Shown: positions 10,105 to 22,048 of the stretch, piece after piece
Layout: each line of letters starts with the position of its first letter
How positions within the stretch are numbered: position 1 is the first letter of the stretch
NCBI RefSeq assembly: GCF_021869535.1
Contig: NW_026262604.1
Location: 55,514,247-55,578,246, forward strand
Reading direction: 5' to 3'
Source: Mytilus californianus
Lineage: Eukaryota; Mollusca; Bivalvia; Mytilida; Mytilidae
Length of the DNA stretch: 64,000 nucleotides
Translations under genes and position numbers: made by a program
Notes under the pieces: model-generated
Database searches by the model: none
Told to the model about the DNA's origin: nothing
The model's input: the letters and a program-made list of their open reading frames with translations, nothing else

Positions 10105-10590
10105 GACATTTCTTAAGACGCGAGAGACAATGATTAACAATAAAATATCTGAAAGCCAGGGGTGTATGAATGTTTAGAATCGTTAGGAGCTATATGTAAA
10201 AAAACACCCTAAAAAGAATAAAGGGGCGACTATTAATTCATTCCTAAATAATTAACAGTATAAAGCACCATATACATGTAGTTAGAAAGAGAAAGCTAAG
10301 GAATTTAAATCTCCCCAAATAATCTATTCATACATTTAAATTACATAATAAAATAATTAAAAAAAAAAGTTTCACTTATTCATATTTGAATACAATGCAT
10401 TATTTCTTCCCTTTTTCATTCAATAATACATTCGTACTTTGTCCCATTCATTTATCTTATGATATGTTTAGATGAATACATATACGTCATATGCTCACAC
10501 ACAATAGTCGATTTGCCAATTACCGATCTGATTCTGTAACTACACATGTTAACACATCAAATTATACTAGACTGGTTCTATACCTGACAA
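10105..10590. other. No recognisable feature
   Basis: AT-rich spacer between two small inverted-repeat elements. Confidence 0.4.
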
Positions 10591-10595
10591 TATAT

Positions 10596-10734
10596 AAATA
10601 ACACATACTTGATAGGGTGATAGAGCAGATTGTTACCCCGAGAAAACATTGTCAACTGAGGCAAAGCCAAGGTTGACCATGTCTTTTCGAGGGGTAACAA
10701 TCTGCTATATCACCCTTTCAGATATGTGTTATTT
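10596..10734. repeat. Palindromic MITE with long hairpin
   Basis: AAATAACACATA (10596-10607) pairs with TATGTGTTATTT (10723-10734). The pairing continues inward through GGGTGATAGAGCAGATTGTT, ACCCCGAGAAAACATTGTCA and their complements to a loop around GAGGCAAAGCCAAG. Nearly the whole 139 bp can fold into one hairpin. It is a non-coding palindromic element of a type common in mussels. Confidence 0.85.
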
Positions 10735-10739
10735 AATTT

Positions 10740-11395
10740 ATTATACTGAATGTTCTGTTATTACTGTCTATTATATTTCAAATTCAAAGTAATAAACTAT
10801 GACGTCTTGTACATAACAATCATTAGTATTTATTAAAGCGCACACTTGAGCAAGCGTCTCCGTGAAGGGTAATATAGTATTTGCCATGGGATAGAGTAAA
10901 TTGTCTCCTTCGTATTAACCAATCAAAATCTAGCATTTTGACATGAAGTATAATAAAATTAACTGTTGCCCATGCAAAGCATAATAGGTTGATGTATAGG
11001 CGTGTTACCCACATTTTAATGAAACATTACTATTGATATCAATAGTTTTAAGCTTAACAACAAATTAAATGTAATATTAGGATTTTTGAATAACTTTAGA
11101 TTGCACACATTACGTATAATATTAAATACATTTTTCTTTCCGTAAGATCTTCGTTGTTAATGAAAATGTATGTTCATTCAAAGGGAAACAGCTCGTACAA
11201 ATGGAACCACATGGTCAATAACGGGGTTGGCAAACAGACTATTGTCTGGTTTGTTTTTAGATTTGAATGCATGTGTTAAATTATATTGTTCGATAATGGA
11301 TATCTTATAAAAAGAAAATGTAACTATGCCTTTTACTAGCGTAAACTAACTGAGAGTACTCATAGATCTGCCTCTTCTCATACCAAAAAAAAAAA
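10740..11395. other. No recognisable feature
   Basis: AT-rich spacer with no recognised gene or repeat. Confidence 0.4.
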
Positions 11396-11398
11396 TAG

Positions 11399-11513
11399 AA
11401 GTTAACAACTATAGGTCACTGTACGGCCTTCAACAATGAGCAAAACTCATACTGCATAGTCAGCTATAAGAGGCCCCGAAATGACAAATGTAAAACAATT
11501 CAAACGAGAAAAC
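11399..11513 (-). repeat. Fragment of the mussel ACCATAC-tail repeat
   Basis: Reads, in reverse, as the block seen on the plus strand at about 40.81-40.92 kb: AATTGTTTTACA, TTTCGGGGCC, TATAGCTGACT, TTGCTCATTGTTGAAGGCC and GTGACCTATAG. Only the middle of the unit is present. Confidence 0.75.
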
Positions 11514-11514
11514 A

Positions 11515-12500
11515 TGTTCATGTTGATGTGAACTTTTGAAAATATGTTTATGCCAAAATAAGAAATTTTACCAAGATTTTGTTGTTAACAGAACATTGAT
11601 ATGCGATGTGTGCGCGTGGTGTTATATACAGGTAGACACATATTCTTATTAAACGGAAAATCAGAAAATTTTCTAAAAGATGTTTTTTTTTTCTTATTAA
11701 GTCTTTGCCCCTTGAAAACTATTTGTTTAAATAGAATTGTATTTACATGTTTTATATAAATGTGTAAATAACACTAACCTCGAGTATACGCTTTCGTTTG
11801 TTGTTATTCCTCGATTGTAATTAAAGCCACCAATGGTTATATTCCTCCGGTAACGAGACAAACCGATTAACATAAGGTGTGAAGTCAGAGATAATCTCTT
11901 TGTATGTAATCGACATAAATCCTGATCTTCTGTTTTAATTCTATTAACAATTCTTCTGAATGAAAAAGTACATTTTTTAATACTTGACCGAAATTAAATC
12001 TGAAATTATGTACGTTTAGTTCTATTAGTTGTATCTATATCCTTTCACTTAGCAGAAATTAATCCTATGTTTACGATAATCTTTTAATCGTTTAATCTGT
12101 ACAATGGGAACACGTCTGTTTGTTATAGACCTCAGTTTATATTTGATTTTATATTTTAATATTTAATTTAATTGATCATATCTTGGACACGCGCCGTTGC
12201 ACGTGAATGGGCTGGGGTCAGATTTGTTTGTGACACCATTTAAACGATAACGTTCTGTGTGATATGAAAATATTTATTTAGTTTAAATTATGATTTAATC
12301 ATGTTGTAAATTGAAATATACAAACGTACATGTCAGATTCCTCTAGTACAGGTATATGATATATACATATAGATATAATAGTTTAAAGTAATTGTAATTA
12401 TATATATACAATATTCGTAGAGTATAGAAGCATGCGAAATTTATTTGTACGAGCTTTCGATACAGAAAAAGGGGGACTCCCCGAGAATTTTTCCTGTTTC
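11515..12500. other. No recognisable feature
   Basis: AT-rich sequence. No exon or repeat was identified. Confidence 0.35.
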
Positions 12501-12504
12501 ATAG

Positions 12505-12756
12505 CGAGTACACATTCATTTCATATTTCTTAACTTTGTTTTTGAAAGAAATCGGCATGACTTAAACGCAGACCACGAAGAGGACCCCAAATTGAACTGT
12601 GACGTAAACAATAATATTGGACATAATCGTTCGTTCGCAACAGACGCAGGATACCAGGAAACTATAAAGTTAACGTATAGTTTGTGTTATCTGACCATCT
12701 GCATTTGTATAGTTAAAAGATCGATTGCAGGATACAAACATAAAATATTTGACTAG
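12505..12756 (+). other. Open reading stretch, possible exon of unknown gene
   Basis: A frame without ATG stays open from a TAG at 12502-12504 to a TAG at 12754-12756. Its middle part has normal-looking, hydrophilic composition (RNRHDLNADHEEDPKLNCDV and, further on, FATDAGYQETIK), unlike the Ile/Phe/Lys-rich chance frames elsewhere. A pyrimidine-rich run ending GAAAG near 12547 could be a splice acceptor. I recognise no domain. It could be a terminal exon, an eroded exon or chance; no neighbouring exon was found. Confidence 0.2.
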
Positions 12757-13085
12757 ACTACGTGGTCAGTATTTCCATCTTTTACGATAGACATACAAAA
12801 GCTGATCTGCAAGGTATCTACATGCCTTATTACATCATGTACTGTGTTATATTCCTAGATAATACCGAAGAAGAAAGGCATTACTCGACGAACGAATTTT
12901 ATTCGTATATGTTTATCTTTTATCAGTATCATAGCTGCACAAATATTAAGACTGGCAGCCTCAGAGTTGACAGGCTATAGGGAAACAATAAAGGAACTAC
13001 AAATATAACTCGGCAGACGATGGCCCTTGATAAGTTTGGAGCCCGAAAGCATAAACGTAAAACACAACTCAATGTGGTGATGTCT

Positions 13086-13267
13086 GACAGACTTATATCA
13101 TGTGACCAATTAACAGACTTCTATCATGTGACCAATTAACAGACTTATATCATCCGACCAATTAACAGACATATATCATGTGACCAATTAACAGATATAG
13201 CATGTGACCAATTAACAGACTTTAATCATGTGACCAACTAACAGACTTATATCATGTGACCAATTAA
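13086..13267. repeat. 26-bp minisatellite, about 7 copies
   Basis: Unit ATCATGTGACCAATTAACAG plus ACTTAT repeats about seven times with point changes and one shortened copy. It is followed directly by unrelated sequence. No coding frame survives the unit length. Confidence 0.9.
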
Positions 13268-13269
13268 AG

Positions 13270-14160
13270 GAAGCTATTGGATAGATTTGTAATACTCTGA
13301 TTTTCTAATTCATGGGCCTTAACGGTGGCATTATCATACTTTCATCTGTTCTAAACGGTTTTTGATAATCATAAATCATGACACAATAATTTAGAATTAA
13401 AATGGTTCCCTTAATGCAATTTACAAGCTGTAGCCTTCTTTCAAATAGTGATTCATCTAGAATGTAATGTTGAAACAAAACAATCTTTGGTAAAACAAGA
13501 ATTTTGTAATCTTTGGTTATAAGGAAAGAATAGATTGTATATATGTATTAACATGTATCTTATATTTCGTAATAAGTACGGATATTTTTAACATATTTGA
13601 TACTGGCATTATGGTGTATGAATATAATTATATATATAAACTGAAGAGATGTAAACATTCCATACTATTAGAAATACCAGACAAAAAAATATCAGAAGCT
13701 CTTTTCGCAAAAAAATCTTAAACAAAAATTAATTGTAAGTTATACTGAAATGTTTATGACTTACTAGCATTTTTTCTCGTAAAATTTTTTGTCAAATGAG
13801 TCGCATAATTTTATGTATTTCGTGCTACAATGAAGTTATATGATATATGTGCGATGCATCTCTTGCAAGTTTTATTCAGATCTTGATCAAGATGTATTAA
13901 TCATACATCATACAAAGAGTTGTCTTTTTTGCCCTAGACAAATAATCGATAACATATCGTATAAAGTTTGGTCTCCAAAACAACTGTAGGAAGTTAAGCT
14001 TGTGATAAACTGTAGCCGTGTTATCATACATTTTCATACTGTCATCTGGAACTTATCAAGGTCACAATAAATTGCCATCCGTCGTATATCGTACATTAGT
14101 ATAAATTATGGAGATGTGGTATGCTATCTAAGGACACAACAATCCAACATATTCCGAATA
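13270..14160. other. No recognisable feature
   Basis: AT-rich spacer; nothing recognised. Confidence 0.35.
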
Positions 14161-14164
14161 AAGC

Positions 14165-14430
14165 TTATTTCAACAACTATTATAATAGGTCACCATATGT
14201 CCTCCAACAATGAAAAAACCCATGCATACTGTATAGTCAGCTATATATATGTCCTTGCCAGAGAGCAACCAACGACAACCACTGAATGATATGCACATGC
14301 CTTTGCACAATATATACAAATAAGAAGATGTGGTATAATTTCCAATGTGAAAACTCCACCAAACACCAAGTGCCGTAGATATTAGCAACCATAAACCACC
14401 GTACGGCCTTCAACAATTAGCAAAACCCAT
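14165..14430 (-). repeat. Duplicated fragment of the ACCATAC-tail repeat
   Basis: Two reverse-orientation pieces of the family at 40.5-41.0 kb lie side by side. One reads AGGTCACCATATGTCCTCCA then AGTCAGCTATAT. The other begins AAGAAGATGTGGTATAATTT, continues to CACCGTACGGCCTTCAAC and ends near GCAAAACCCA. Confidence 0.65.
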
Positions 14431-14559
14431 TATTGGGACAAGTATATATAGAATGTTGCGAGGATAAACATGTTTGTGAAAGCTAAACCCTCCCGTCACC
14501 TGGCACTACACGAAATCTCGGATTTAAAGAGGTATGCAAATGTTATGTAAATGTATTCA

Positions 14560-15560
14560 GAGACCGACATTAACATATATTTCCAAACCGCTGCATACAG
14601 TTTATCTTGTCTTTACATGTAGTAAATATCAACATTTCTTGTGCTTTATCCTCCTATAGGCGGTTATGAGATACTGCGGTTTATAAAATATATTAACACC
14701 TAATCAAACCTTTTTAAAGTTTAGAATTTACATATATTTATGACCATCTCAAAACTTTTGCAAATTCATATATTTGTCAGTATACCTCTGCAAATGGAAA
14801 TCTTTGTCATATATTTTTCTATGATGTAAATTTATCCGCAAATGTGTTTCTTTATCTAGGTAGCAAAGCATCATCATTCAAATAACTTTATAGGGGTTAT
14901 AAAGTGTAAGGTACATCTACATTTGCCTGTTATGTAAATCAATTCAAAACGAGAACTTTGTAGGGGGTGTAAAGCATCATTTCCTTTTGTATGCCGAGAC
15001 CTGTCAAATGTATTGTAAAGGAATATTTTTGTTAGTCGTTATAGTCGGCTAAAATGTATGTCAAATCAGAACATATCTAAAACCTTTGAACATATTCCTA
15101 AATGTATGGTAAATACATAGATTTGCAGACAATTTGCTTTGCCAAACATTTCTAGCTGTCTGAAATGTCCTTTCTTTATCATATCTTTGCCTATATATTC
15201 AAAGTTACATATGCCCAATATATTTACACATATCATTGATATGATCATTTGATATTTCATCAGACAGCTAGAAATGTATGTATAAATATATTGGCCATAT
15301 GTAACTTTGAATATATAGGCAAAGATATGATAAAGAAAGGACATTTCAGACAGCTAGAAATGTTTGGTAAATAATTATATTTGCTTTTCATTTGCTGGTA
15401 TAGTTGAAAGGTGCAGATTATGTGGACAATGGTGATTGATTTTCATATGATGAAGACATAATCGTCTGTGTACCTTTGTATTTACAGCGGTTTATCAGAA
15501 TCAAGTAATATACAAATATTTCCATAGCTTTACTGGTCAAGCTATGATATGACAAATATA
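14560..15560. repeat. AT-rich region with diverged satellite-like blocks
   Basis: GAGATACTGCGGTTTATAAA (about 14669-14688) resembles the 196-bp satellite core GAGAGACCGCGGTTTATAAA found at 30-33 kb, and CATCTCAAAACTTTTGCAAA (about 14744) resembles the neighbouring satellite block in reverse. The rest is AT-rich with recurrent TTTGTA/TACAAA words and the hairpin listed next. I read it as an old, scrambled relative of the satellite; the similarity is short. Confidence 0.35.
15141..15367. repeat. Large imperfect palindrome (arms about 90 bp)
   Basis: The left arm begins CCAAACATTTCTAGCTGTCT and runs through TTTGCCTATATATTCAAAGT. The right arm is its reverse complement, ending CAGCTAGAAATGTTTGG. 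The loop contains a third, direct copy of CAGACAGCTAGAAATGTA (about 15261). A minus-strand frame across it exists because of the symmetry and is not a gene. Confidence 0.85.
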
Positions 15561-15564
15561 TAGC

Positions 15565-16900
15565 TACTTTGAGGAGTAGTTTTGGCATATTGGTAATATC
15601 ATTTATTATATTTTAATAATTTCGTTTTAATAAAAATCTTTTTCGGTTCTATAAAATCGGTTCTTGAACTCTTCTCTGTTGCGTGAATTTTTTTTCCCAT
15701 CAAAATCTTCTATTCTCGGGATGTTTCTGATACACAGTTAATCAGTTATGATGGTTAAGGATGTACACATCTGAGGAGCCAAAAATTTCTAGAATTTTAA
15801 ACTTTTTTTCTTAACCTGATTTTTTGGGTGTATATGACTGTAAAAAATTAATAATACTCAAGTTCAGGGAAACAATGCGCATGTGCAAGATCGATCGTGA
15901 TTTTGCGTTATCGACTGATTAGATATGAGATTTGATGAACTGGGGGCATTATCAGTTTATTGATTTATCAGATCGGCATCGTTATTACTGTAATCAGATT
16001 ATTTATAAAAAGTGATTGATTACACTGACAGATTAAAACATACTACTAGTATTTTGATTGTTATGTTAATTAATCTTAATTACAAAAGAAACGGTTTGAT
16101 ATGTCACCTTACTTTGCGTGTCAGCTTCACGCAAAAATGGACAGATTCATGCTGTGCTTTTCACTTAACAGATATATTCAATAAGTTACGGGTGCTATTT
16201 CATTACCATATCTTAGGTCATAAAAATAAAAGTCAATCAACACCTAGGCCATGTGGTATCATGAAGTTTTACCTAAAACTATGTATCTCACCAGGCGACA
16301 GTTGGACAAAATTAATATACCCTTAATAATAATAATCATGTTCTGACAGTTACCGTTTAAACATATGTTCAAAATACTAGCCCTGATTGCATGAGTGTAT
16401 TAAATTTACATAAAGGTATCGTGCTTAATTCAAATGCATCAGATATTGAAAATTTTGAAAGGAGGGGATCTGGGTCGTTCAGCATTTTATCTTGTCTTAT
16501 CGTGAAGCATACATAATATAGTATGCAGAATATCTAATTAATTTCAATGAGATTTTATAAAATCTTAAACAGAATAAAAGATACTTTATATATTTTTTTT
16601 ATATCTTCAGAGAGTAAATTTTCACACACATATATAGTTTGGCATTTGATTACATACTTTTAATGAACAGTTCTGTTGTATATTTATTTTTGTGTCAGAA
16701 AATTCACGTTAATAGGTAGAAAATGATAATAAATGTGAAAAAAAAAATATTGTTATATTACAATTAATTTAGAAAAAAGTACCCCCCCCCCCTTCCCCCT
16801 TAGACAAAAAAAAATGATAGTCGTCTTGTCGAAAGCAAGGAGATCTTAAAGATTTATGAGTGAAATAACTGCCTACTTGGATCTTTTGACATACATCCTT
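15565..16900. other. No recognisable feature; C-run at 16782
   Basis: AT-rich. It includes a run of 11 C at 16782-16792 followed by TTCCCCC, a polymorphism-prone homopolymer. The 104-codon plus-strand frame at 16012 has no family resemblance and is considered chance. Confidence 0.35.
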
Positions 16901-16904
16901 CTTT

Positions 16905-17235
16905 TTGTCAAGCTTGCGAAATTTATTTCGCGAAAGCGAGACTTGGCGGTCCTAGATTCCGTCGTCAGCGTTAACGCCGGCTGCGTCAGCATTTAGGTTC
17001 AGTCTGTGGTTAAAGTTTTGTTTTACATCAAAATATTTGTCAAACATAATGGAATTTCGGGACATTGGGATAGAAGCTTCTTTATGACCAAAATACAGTA
17101 TCCAGGAGAAAATTTTGCAAATATTTACTTTCAGTTTTCCGTATTTTATTATTAAATGGACTTCCTTTTTCCTCAACAGTTAAATTCAGGTTTTGTCTAA
17201 GGTTAAAGTTTTTCATGCAGTCATCAATAACCGTT
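16905..17235 (+). repeat. Bivalve repeat (TTTCGCGAAAGCGAGACTTG type)
   Basis: AAATTTATTTCGCGAAAGCG, AGACTTGGCGGTCCTAGATT, CCGTCGTCAGCGTTAACG and, further on, TATTATTAAATGGACTTCC then TTTTTCCTCAACAG occur in the order of a repeat I know from bivalve genomes. It is non-coding. Confidence 0.6.
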
Positions 17236-17239
17236 TTGT

Positions 17240-17775
17240 CTAATCGTCCAGTTGCAAGTTAAATGCATATCCATGCAGGTCAAGATCATGATAATGATAT
17301 ATGAATGTTGAAACTGTTTTGTTCCACATTACGTTTGACTTCTCACTTGTTAGTTCAAAATGTAACAGTCCGAGTAAAGACATTGTATGAGGGGGTGGAA
17401 AGGGGGTACATTTCTCCTTTCTCCCGCCCCTCTGCTTCCATCTCCCACCTTAACAACCGTCTTTTTTCAGATCAATCGATTTTAATACAAATTTGAATTA
17501 ATATATGACCATATATAGGTGGCATAGGTCTTTATTAAAGCATATACTGATTTTACGAACAAGGCCTGCCTCCGACTCGTACGCAAATTAATTCACAATG
17601 TTGGGATGTTGTCAATGGTGCATTGTGCATGCCCCAATGTCAAGAAACTCATTTTTGATATGTATGGTCATGTATGAGGATCATAAAATTAGACAGTTTT
17701 TTATTGTGTCATCTCTATTTTTCCCTGTCCTCGAGAACACCTTACTTTGTATGGTCAAGTGGATAACGTATTAAA
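17240..17775. other. Left flank of the inverted Penelope-type unit
   Basis: A pyrimidine-rich patch at about 17405-17450 (TTTCTCCTTTCTCCCGCCCC) recurs in direct orientation at about 19215-19285 on the other side of the unit. Otherwise nothing is recognised. Confidence 0.4.
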
Positions 17776-19057
17776 TTTTTTAAAATCAATCGGGTCGAGG
17801 ACCAATCCAGTATATCTTATCAAAACCCTTCGTAATTAAGTCCATTTTTTATGTACAATGTTTATCATAACTGTTTCTTGTTACGGAATATATTTTTTCA
17901 GCATTTATTTTCATATTTTGTTAAGAAATTTGCACTTGCATGTTTGCAGTATAATTGTTGTGTGTGTGTATTTTTAGAATAGAAATCCAGATTTAGTCTG
18001 TGTTTCAAATATTAAAGGAGATGTTTCGGTTATGGTCATGAGACCTAGGCTTATCCTCATCAGGTATCCCTAGCCTATATTTTTCTTTCTTGTAATATTA
18101 AGAATGGTTCCAATTTGATTTCACTTATGGGGAACATCAACCCACCCTACATCCTTATTTAAAGGATTCATTACTGCAGAAATTATTCGTTTGATCAGAT
18201 CTTGCAATAACCTAAATGACTTCAATAAAGAAGTCCAACTGTTTAAGTCTAAACTTCTTAAAAGAGGACATTACGAAAATAAGATTGACAACATTATAAC
18301 TAATACAACAAAACGAGAAAGGAAACAAACTTTGAAATACAATTATAAAAATAAGAAAGAGCCTCCACCACTCGTTTTTGCAACAAGATTTAACTCAGCA
18401 TTTACAGGAATCGGAAGAGCTCTAAGGAAACATTGGCACCTAATCGAACAAAACAGAAATACAAAAACTATGTTTCCAAAACCACCGATTATGGCGTACA
18501 AAAGACATAAAAATCTAAAGGAATATTTAACGAATTCTAAAATGGAAAATGATATAGTCGTATAAAACCAAATAAAAGATAAAAATATCACACACAATAA
18601 AATTACAGAACAGCTATAATAAAGAGAGAAATAAATAACAAAAAACAGAAAGAAACGAAAAAGAAAGAAACGAACTAGAACGTATGAACAGGTGTCGTAT
18701 CCCCATAAGTGAAATCAAATTGGAACCATTCTAAATATTACAAGAAAGAAAAATATAGGCTAGGGATACCTGATGAGGATAAGCCTAGGTCTCATGACCA
18801 TAACCGAAACACCTCCTTTAATATTTGAAACACAGACTAAATCTGGATTTCTATTCTAAAAATACACACACACAACAATTATACTGCAAACATGCAAGTG
18901 CAAATTTCTTGACAAAATATGAAAATAAATGCTGAAAAAAATATATTCCGTAACAAGAAACAGTTATGATAAACATTGTACATAAAAAATGGACTTAATT
19001 ACGAAGGATTTTGATAAGATATACTGGATTGGTCCTCGACCCGATTGATTTTAAAAA
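17776..19057. mobile_element. Penelope-like fragment between 358-bp inverted repeats
   Basis: 17776-18133 and 18700-19057 are 358-bp inverted copies that differ by only a few substitutions. They enclose a 566-bp spacer carrying the C-terminal part of a reverse-transcriptase polyprotein. Penelope-like elements are known for terminal repeats in direct or inverted arrangement, arising by joined partial copies, so this is most simply a truncated element with an inverted terminal copy. The close match of the arms suggests a young or gene-converted insertion. Confidence 0.75.
18143..18565 (+). pseudogene. C-terminal fragment of a Penelope-like polyprotein
   Basis: The frame enters without a start (HPTSLFKGFITAEIIRLIRS) and runs to TAA at 18563-18565. 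Recognisable features are the helical N-D-F-x-K-E-V-x-L-F region, then FATRFNSAFTGIGRALRKHW, then MFPKPPIMAYKRHKNLKEYL. This is the region that follows the reverse-transcriptase palm in RT elements of this type: a thumb-like helix, then the conserved FP-x-PP-x-x-A-x-x-R-x-K-N-L-K-x-x-L block. The RT core and any GIY-YIG endonuclease are absent, so it is a fragment. There are no internal stops over 140 codons, consistent with recent insertion. Family assignment is by motif recall; a related non-Penelope RT element is possible. Confidence 0.6.
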
Positions 19058-19059
19058 GG

Positions 19060-20155
19060 ATGATTTTTAGAAATGATCGGAAATGGCAAAAATGGTTTGG
19101 GAAATATAAATGTTGCCTTTTTTCAAAGATTTGTCCATTTATTAGAACATTTAGTATCCAGTTTTTTCGTTTTTTTACCTCTTTATTTTTTTTTCAACAT
19201 TAAAGTTCGTCTCCCTTTGATAGTTCTCCCGCCCTTTCTCTCCTTTCTCCCGCCCCCTTTCTCCCGCCCCCTTTCTCCCTGTCTCCCAATACCCTTTCCA
19301 CCTACTCATTGTATAGCTTATTACGGTGGGTGTGGCTTTTTTGCTAAGAGTTTTATTCCATACGACGAACTGTACATGGCTGTTTGTTTTTATGGGAACT
19401 TTTTTATTATGGGTTGAACAAGGAACATATATACTATTCCAAGGTTAAACGATCTGACTATTTATACAATATTGAAAACATAACATTTATGAAGCCATGG
19501 TTATAGTTTATTTAATACTTCGCATAATATCATTCATGATATCGACAAGCTTTGTGTTATATATGACAAGAAACAACTTTTCAAAAAGCTCCGTTTTACA
19601 TGACAATCATATGGTTTAAATTGTTTATCTATATCCGACAGACACAAGCAAAAGAGAATAAATTATATAGTGTCACCGTTGAATGATATACTGTTTTGGC
19701 AATTAATGCCATTACGTAAGCGTGTATCAGGAAATTATTCTCAATCTCCAAAAGATGATATTTCTGCACATAAACTTCCTCGAAGTTCTTGGAAGCTTCC
19801 AGGGACTTGTAGGCCATCGTTCCTTCTTTATCAAACATTTCGTTTTGGTTATTTGCAAGGTAAATTTCAAGTTTCCTTCAAATTTCTTTCCCAATTTTCC
19901 CCCGTAATTTTCAAACACTAGGTCTCGAAATTCTACATAATATCATTTTTACTTCATTAAACATAAACATAAACCAAAAACAGATGACACTCAACGACTT
20001 CACAGGTAAACGGGAAAGCCGCGGACATCCTTAACATTGAATATTGATTTGTACCAAATGACTTTGCCCCCTGTTCATCCAAATCTCGCATATTCTCGCA
20101 TGAGTTTTAATTAAACGCTTGACCCACTCAGAATTCGAGGTCGCGAACAAGCTTT
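19060..20155. other. Right flank; CT-rich patch, otherwise nothing
   Basis: CTCCCGCCC-type tandem motifs at about 19215-19300 form a short pyrimidine-rich low-complexity tract. A short inverted pair lies near 19780-19900. No gene is recognised; overlapping frames on both strands at 19.6-19.9 kb have no family features. Confidence 0.35.
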
Positions 20156-20159
20156 CCCT

Positions 20160-20690
20160 GAACTAGAGTATTGGTGGAGAAAAAATCATATGGTGGTGCA
20201 CTTTTTTTTTTGCTACAGCCATTTGAAAGTACCAAATTTTGATGATTTTCCCATTTTTCATAACATTTTACCCATTTTGGGGCTATTATCATGAAACTAA
20301 TCACAGTTTCACAATTAAACTTTTTTTCATATACTTTCTCTAAAGATATAGTGGACCAATCTGAATAAATTTAACTTAAAAAAAAACAATAGGTACATTG
20401 TGTAGGTGTTAATATAAGGAAGTTTTATAAAATTTTGTTGCTTTTTCATGTCAAATTTTCCATGTTGTCAATTTTGTAAATTTGGGATTTTACTCTTTTT
20501 TTAGGACAAAAAGCATATTATTTCAACTTCTTTGTTATAAATGATTGAAAAAATACATATCTCAGAAATTTGAAAAGAAAAAAATTGATATGGGATGTAC
20601 ATGTATATGGTAAAATCATTTCTTGTACCCCTCACCTATTTTCTCAACATTTTGGCTAATGAGACTGACTTGATTGGTTATAACAAAAAC
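20160..20690 (+). repeat. Probable mussel interspersed repeat
   Basis: CATATGGTGGTGCACTTTTT, TGATGATTTTCCCATTTTTC and TTACCCATTTTGGGGCTATT form a stretch I associate with repeated mussel DNA. It is T-rich and non-coding. Recognition only; boundaries are approximate. Confidence 0.4.
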
Positions 20691-20699
20691 TACTTACTG

Positions 20700-22040
20700 T
20701 AAATACACAATTTTTTCACAGAGTGAAGTTTGATTATAATATATTTTAAATCTATTGATATTTTCCACTTGTATCACATGTTTTGGAAATAATTCCGGAA
20801 CGAGATTTCAACGAGACTGAAACGTCAGAGAATACATCCCCTATAAAACGATCGTTTCCTTTGAGTATCTCTTTGAAGCTTCTGGAAATGCACGAGTCAT
20901 AATTCATTCTGTTTATAAAACATAGAATGTATTTATAGAAAAAGAGACATATACTACAACATGTATTATATGTTACTGATAGAAATAATACACATATACA
21001 AAGCCTAAACAGTACTAATTATACGGCCTCAGTAGCAAATTTAAAATCTTAAATCGGTAGCTTTCCGAAGGTTTATATCGAGCGGTTTATCACGATTTTA
21101 TAAAAATCCAAGTTTCTGAAATAGTCTAGCAATATTTCTTTATCGGTAGATTGGTTGCCACATGATATTTGACACAAAACACATCTTGAGCGCTTGTTTT
21201 TTTTTTTTTAAAGAATCGACTAGTTTGCACACATATATAAACGTTAAATCTATTGACGAATATTTTTAATATTTGTTTTCCTTATCCGTTAAGTCCAGTC
21301 ACGAGATATTGGACTCTGTGTGCTTCATGAAGCGTCCTCTGCAAAACCTTTTGTTGTCTGTGCGAAAGAAAGTTAAAAAATTACAAACAAAGGACCAGTG
21401 AGTCACGTATCATAATTGACACACAATTTACTAATGATATCAATCAAAATCGATAGATAATACAATGTATCAATATTAATTTCTACTAAAACAAACTGCA
21501 AAAATCAGTTGAAATGGCTTGACTCATCAAATTGCCACGAAGCACGAAACAAAACTAACATAAAGATAAAGAACACATGGTACCGATCCAAGAGAACTCG
21601 CAATTACTGAAAGCTAGTTCAAAGCCAGTAACAACTAAAATAAATCTTGTTTTTCTGACTTAAGTATCAATTAGTACACATCCAACTGTTCACTATAGAA
21701 TTTCAATTTTGTTTCTTAATGATATGTAATTCACCAATTGTGTTCGTTATTACATGTATGATAACGAACAGAATGAAAAACAAAAATATGAAGTCAAATA
21801 ATGATAAACGCAAGCTTAAATACTTGTCAATGCGATCTGCCATTTCAAATATGAACAAAAGGAGATGTAGGGTATATATTGTACTTTCAGTTTTAAGCTT
21901 AGTTTCACAATAAATATGAGGGTCTGCATGAGGTTTTAATGAATAGCGAATAATGGGAAAAAAGTGCAGAGTAAATGGAAAAATATAGAAAATAGAGAAA
22001 AATAGGTAATACAAATAAAGGATCGAGTATAATGGTCAAA
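20700..22040. other. No recognisable gene
   Basis: AT-rich. From about 21930 the GAATAATGGG / AAAATAGAGAAAAATAGG type repeat (reverse of that at 790-960) begins and is interrupted by the CACTA-type element. Frames at 21.7-22.0 kb are chance. Confidence 0.4.
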
Positions 22041-22048
22041 ATAAGTAA

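Noticed and set aside
15066..15344. 92-codon minus-strand frame
   Set aside because: Runs through both arms of a palindrome; the symmetry, not selection, explains its length.
17405..19300. CT-rich patches on both sides of the Penelope unit as extended inverted repeats
   Set aside because: They are in direct, not inverted, orientation and at different distances from the arms; probably independent low-complexity copies.
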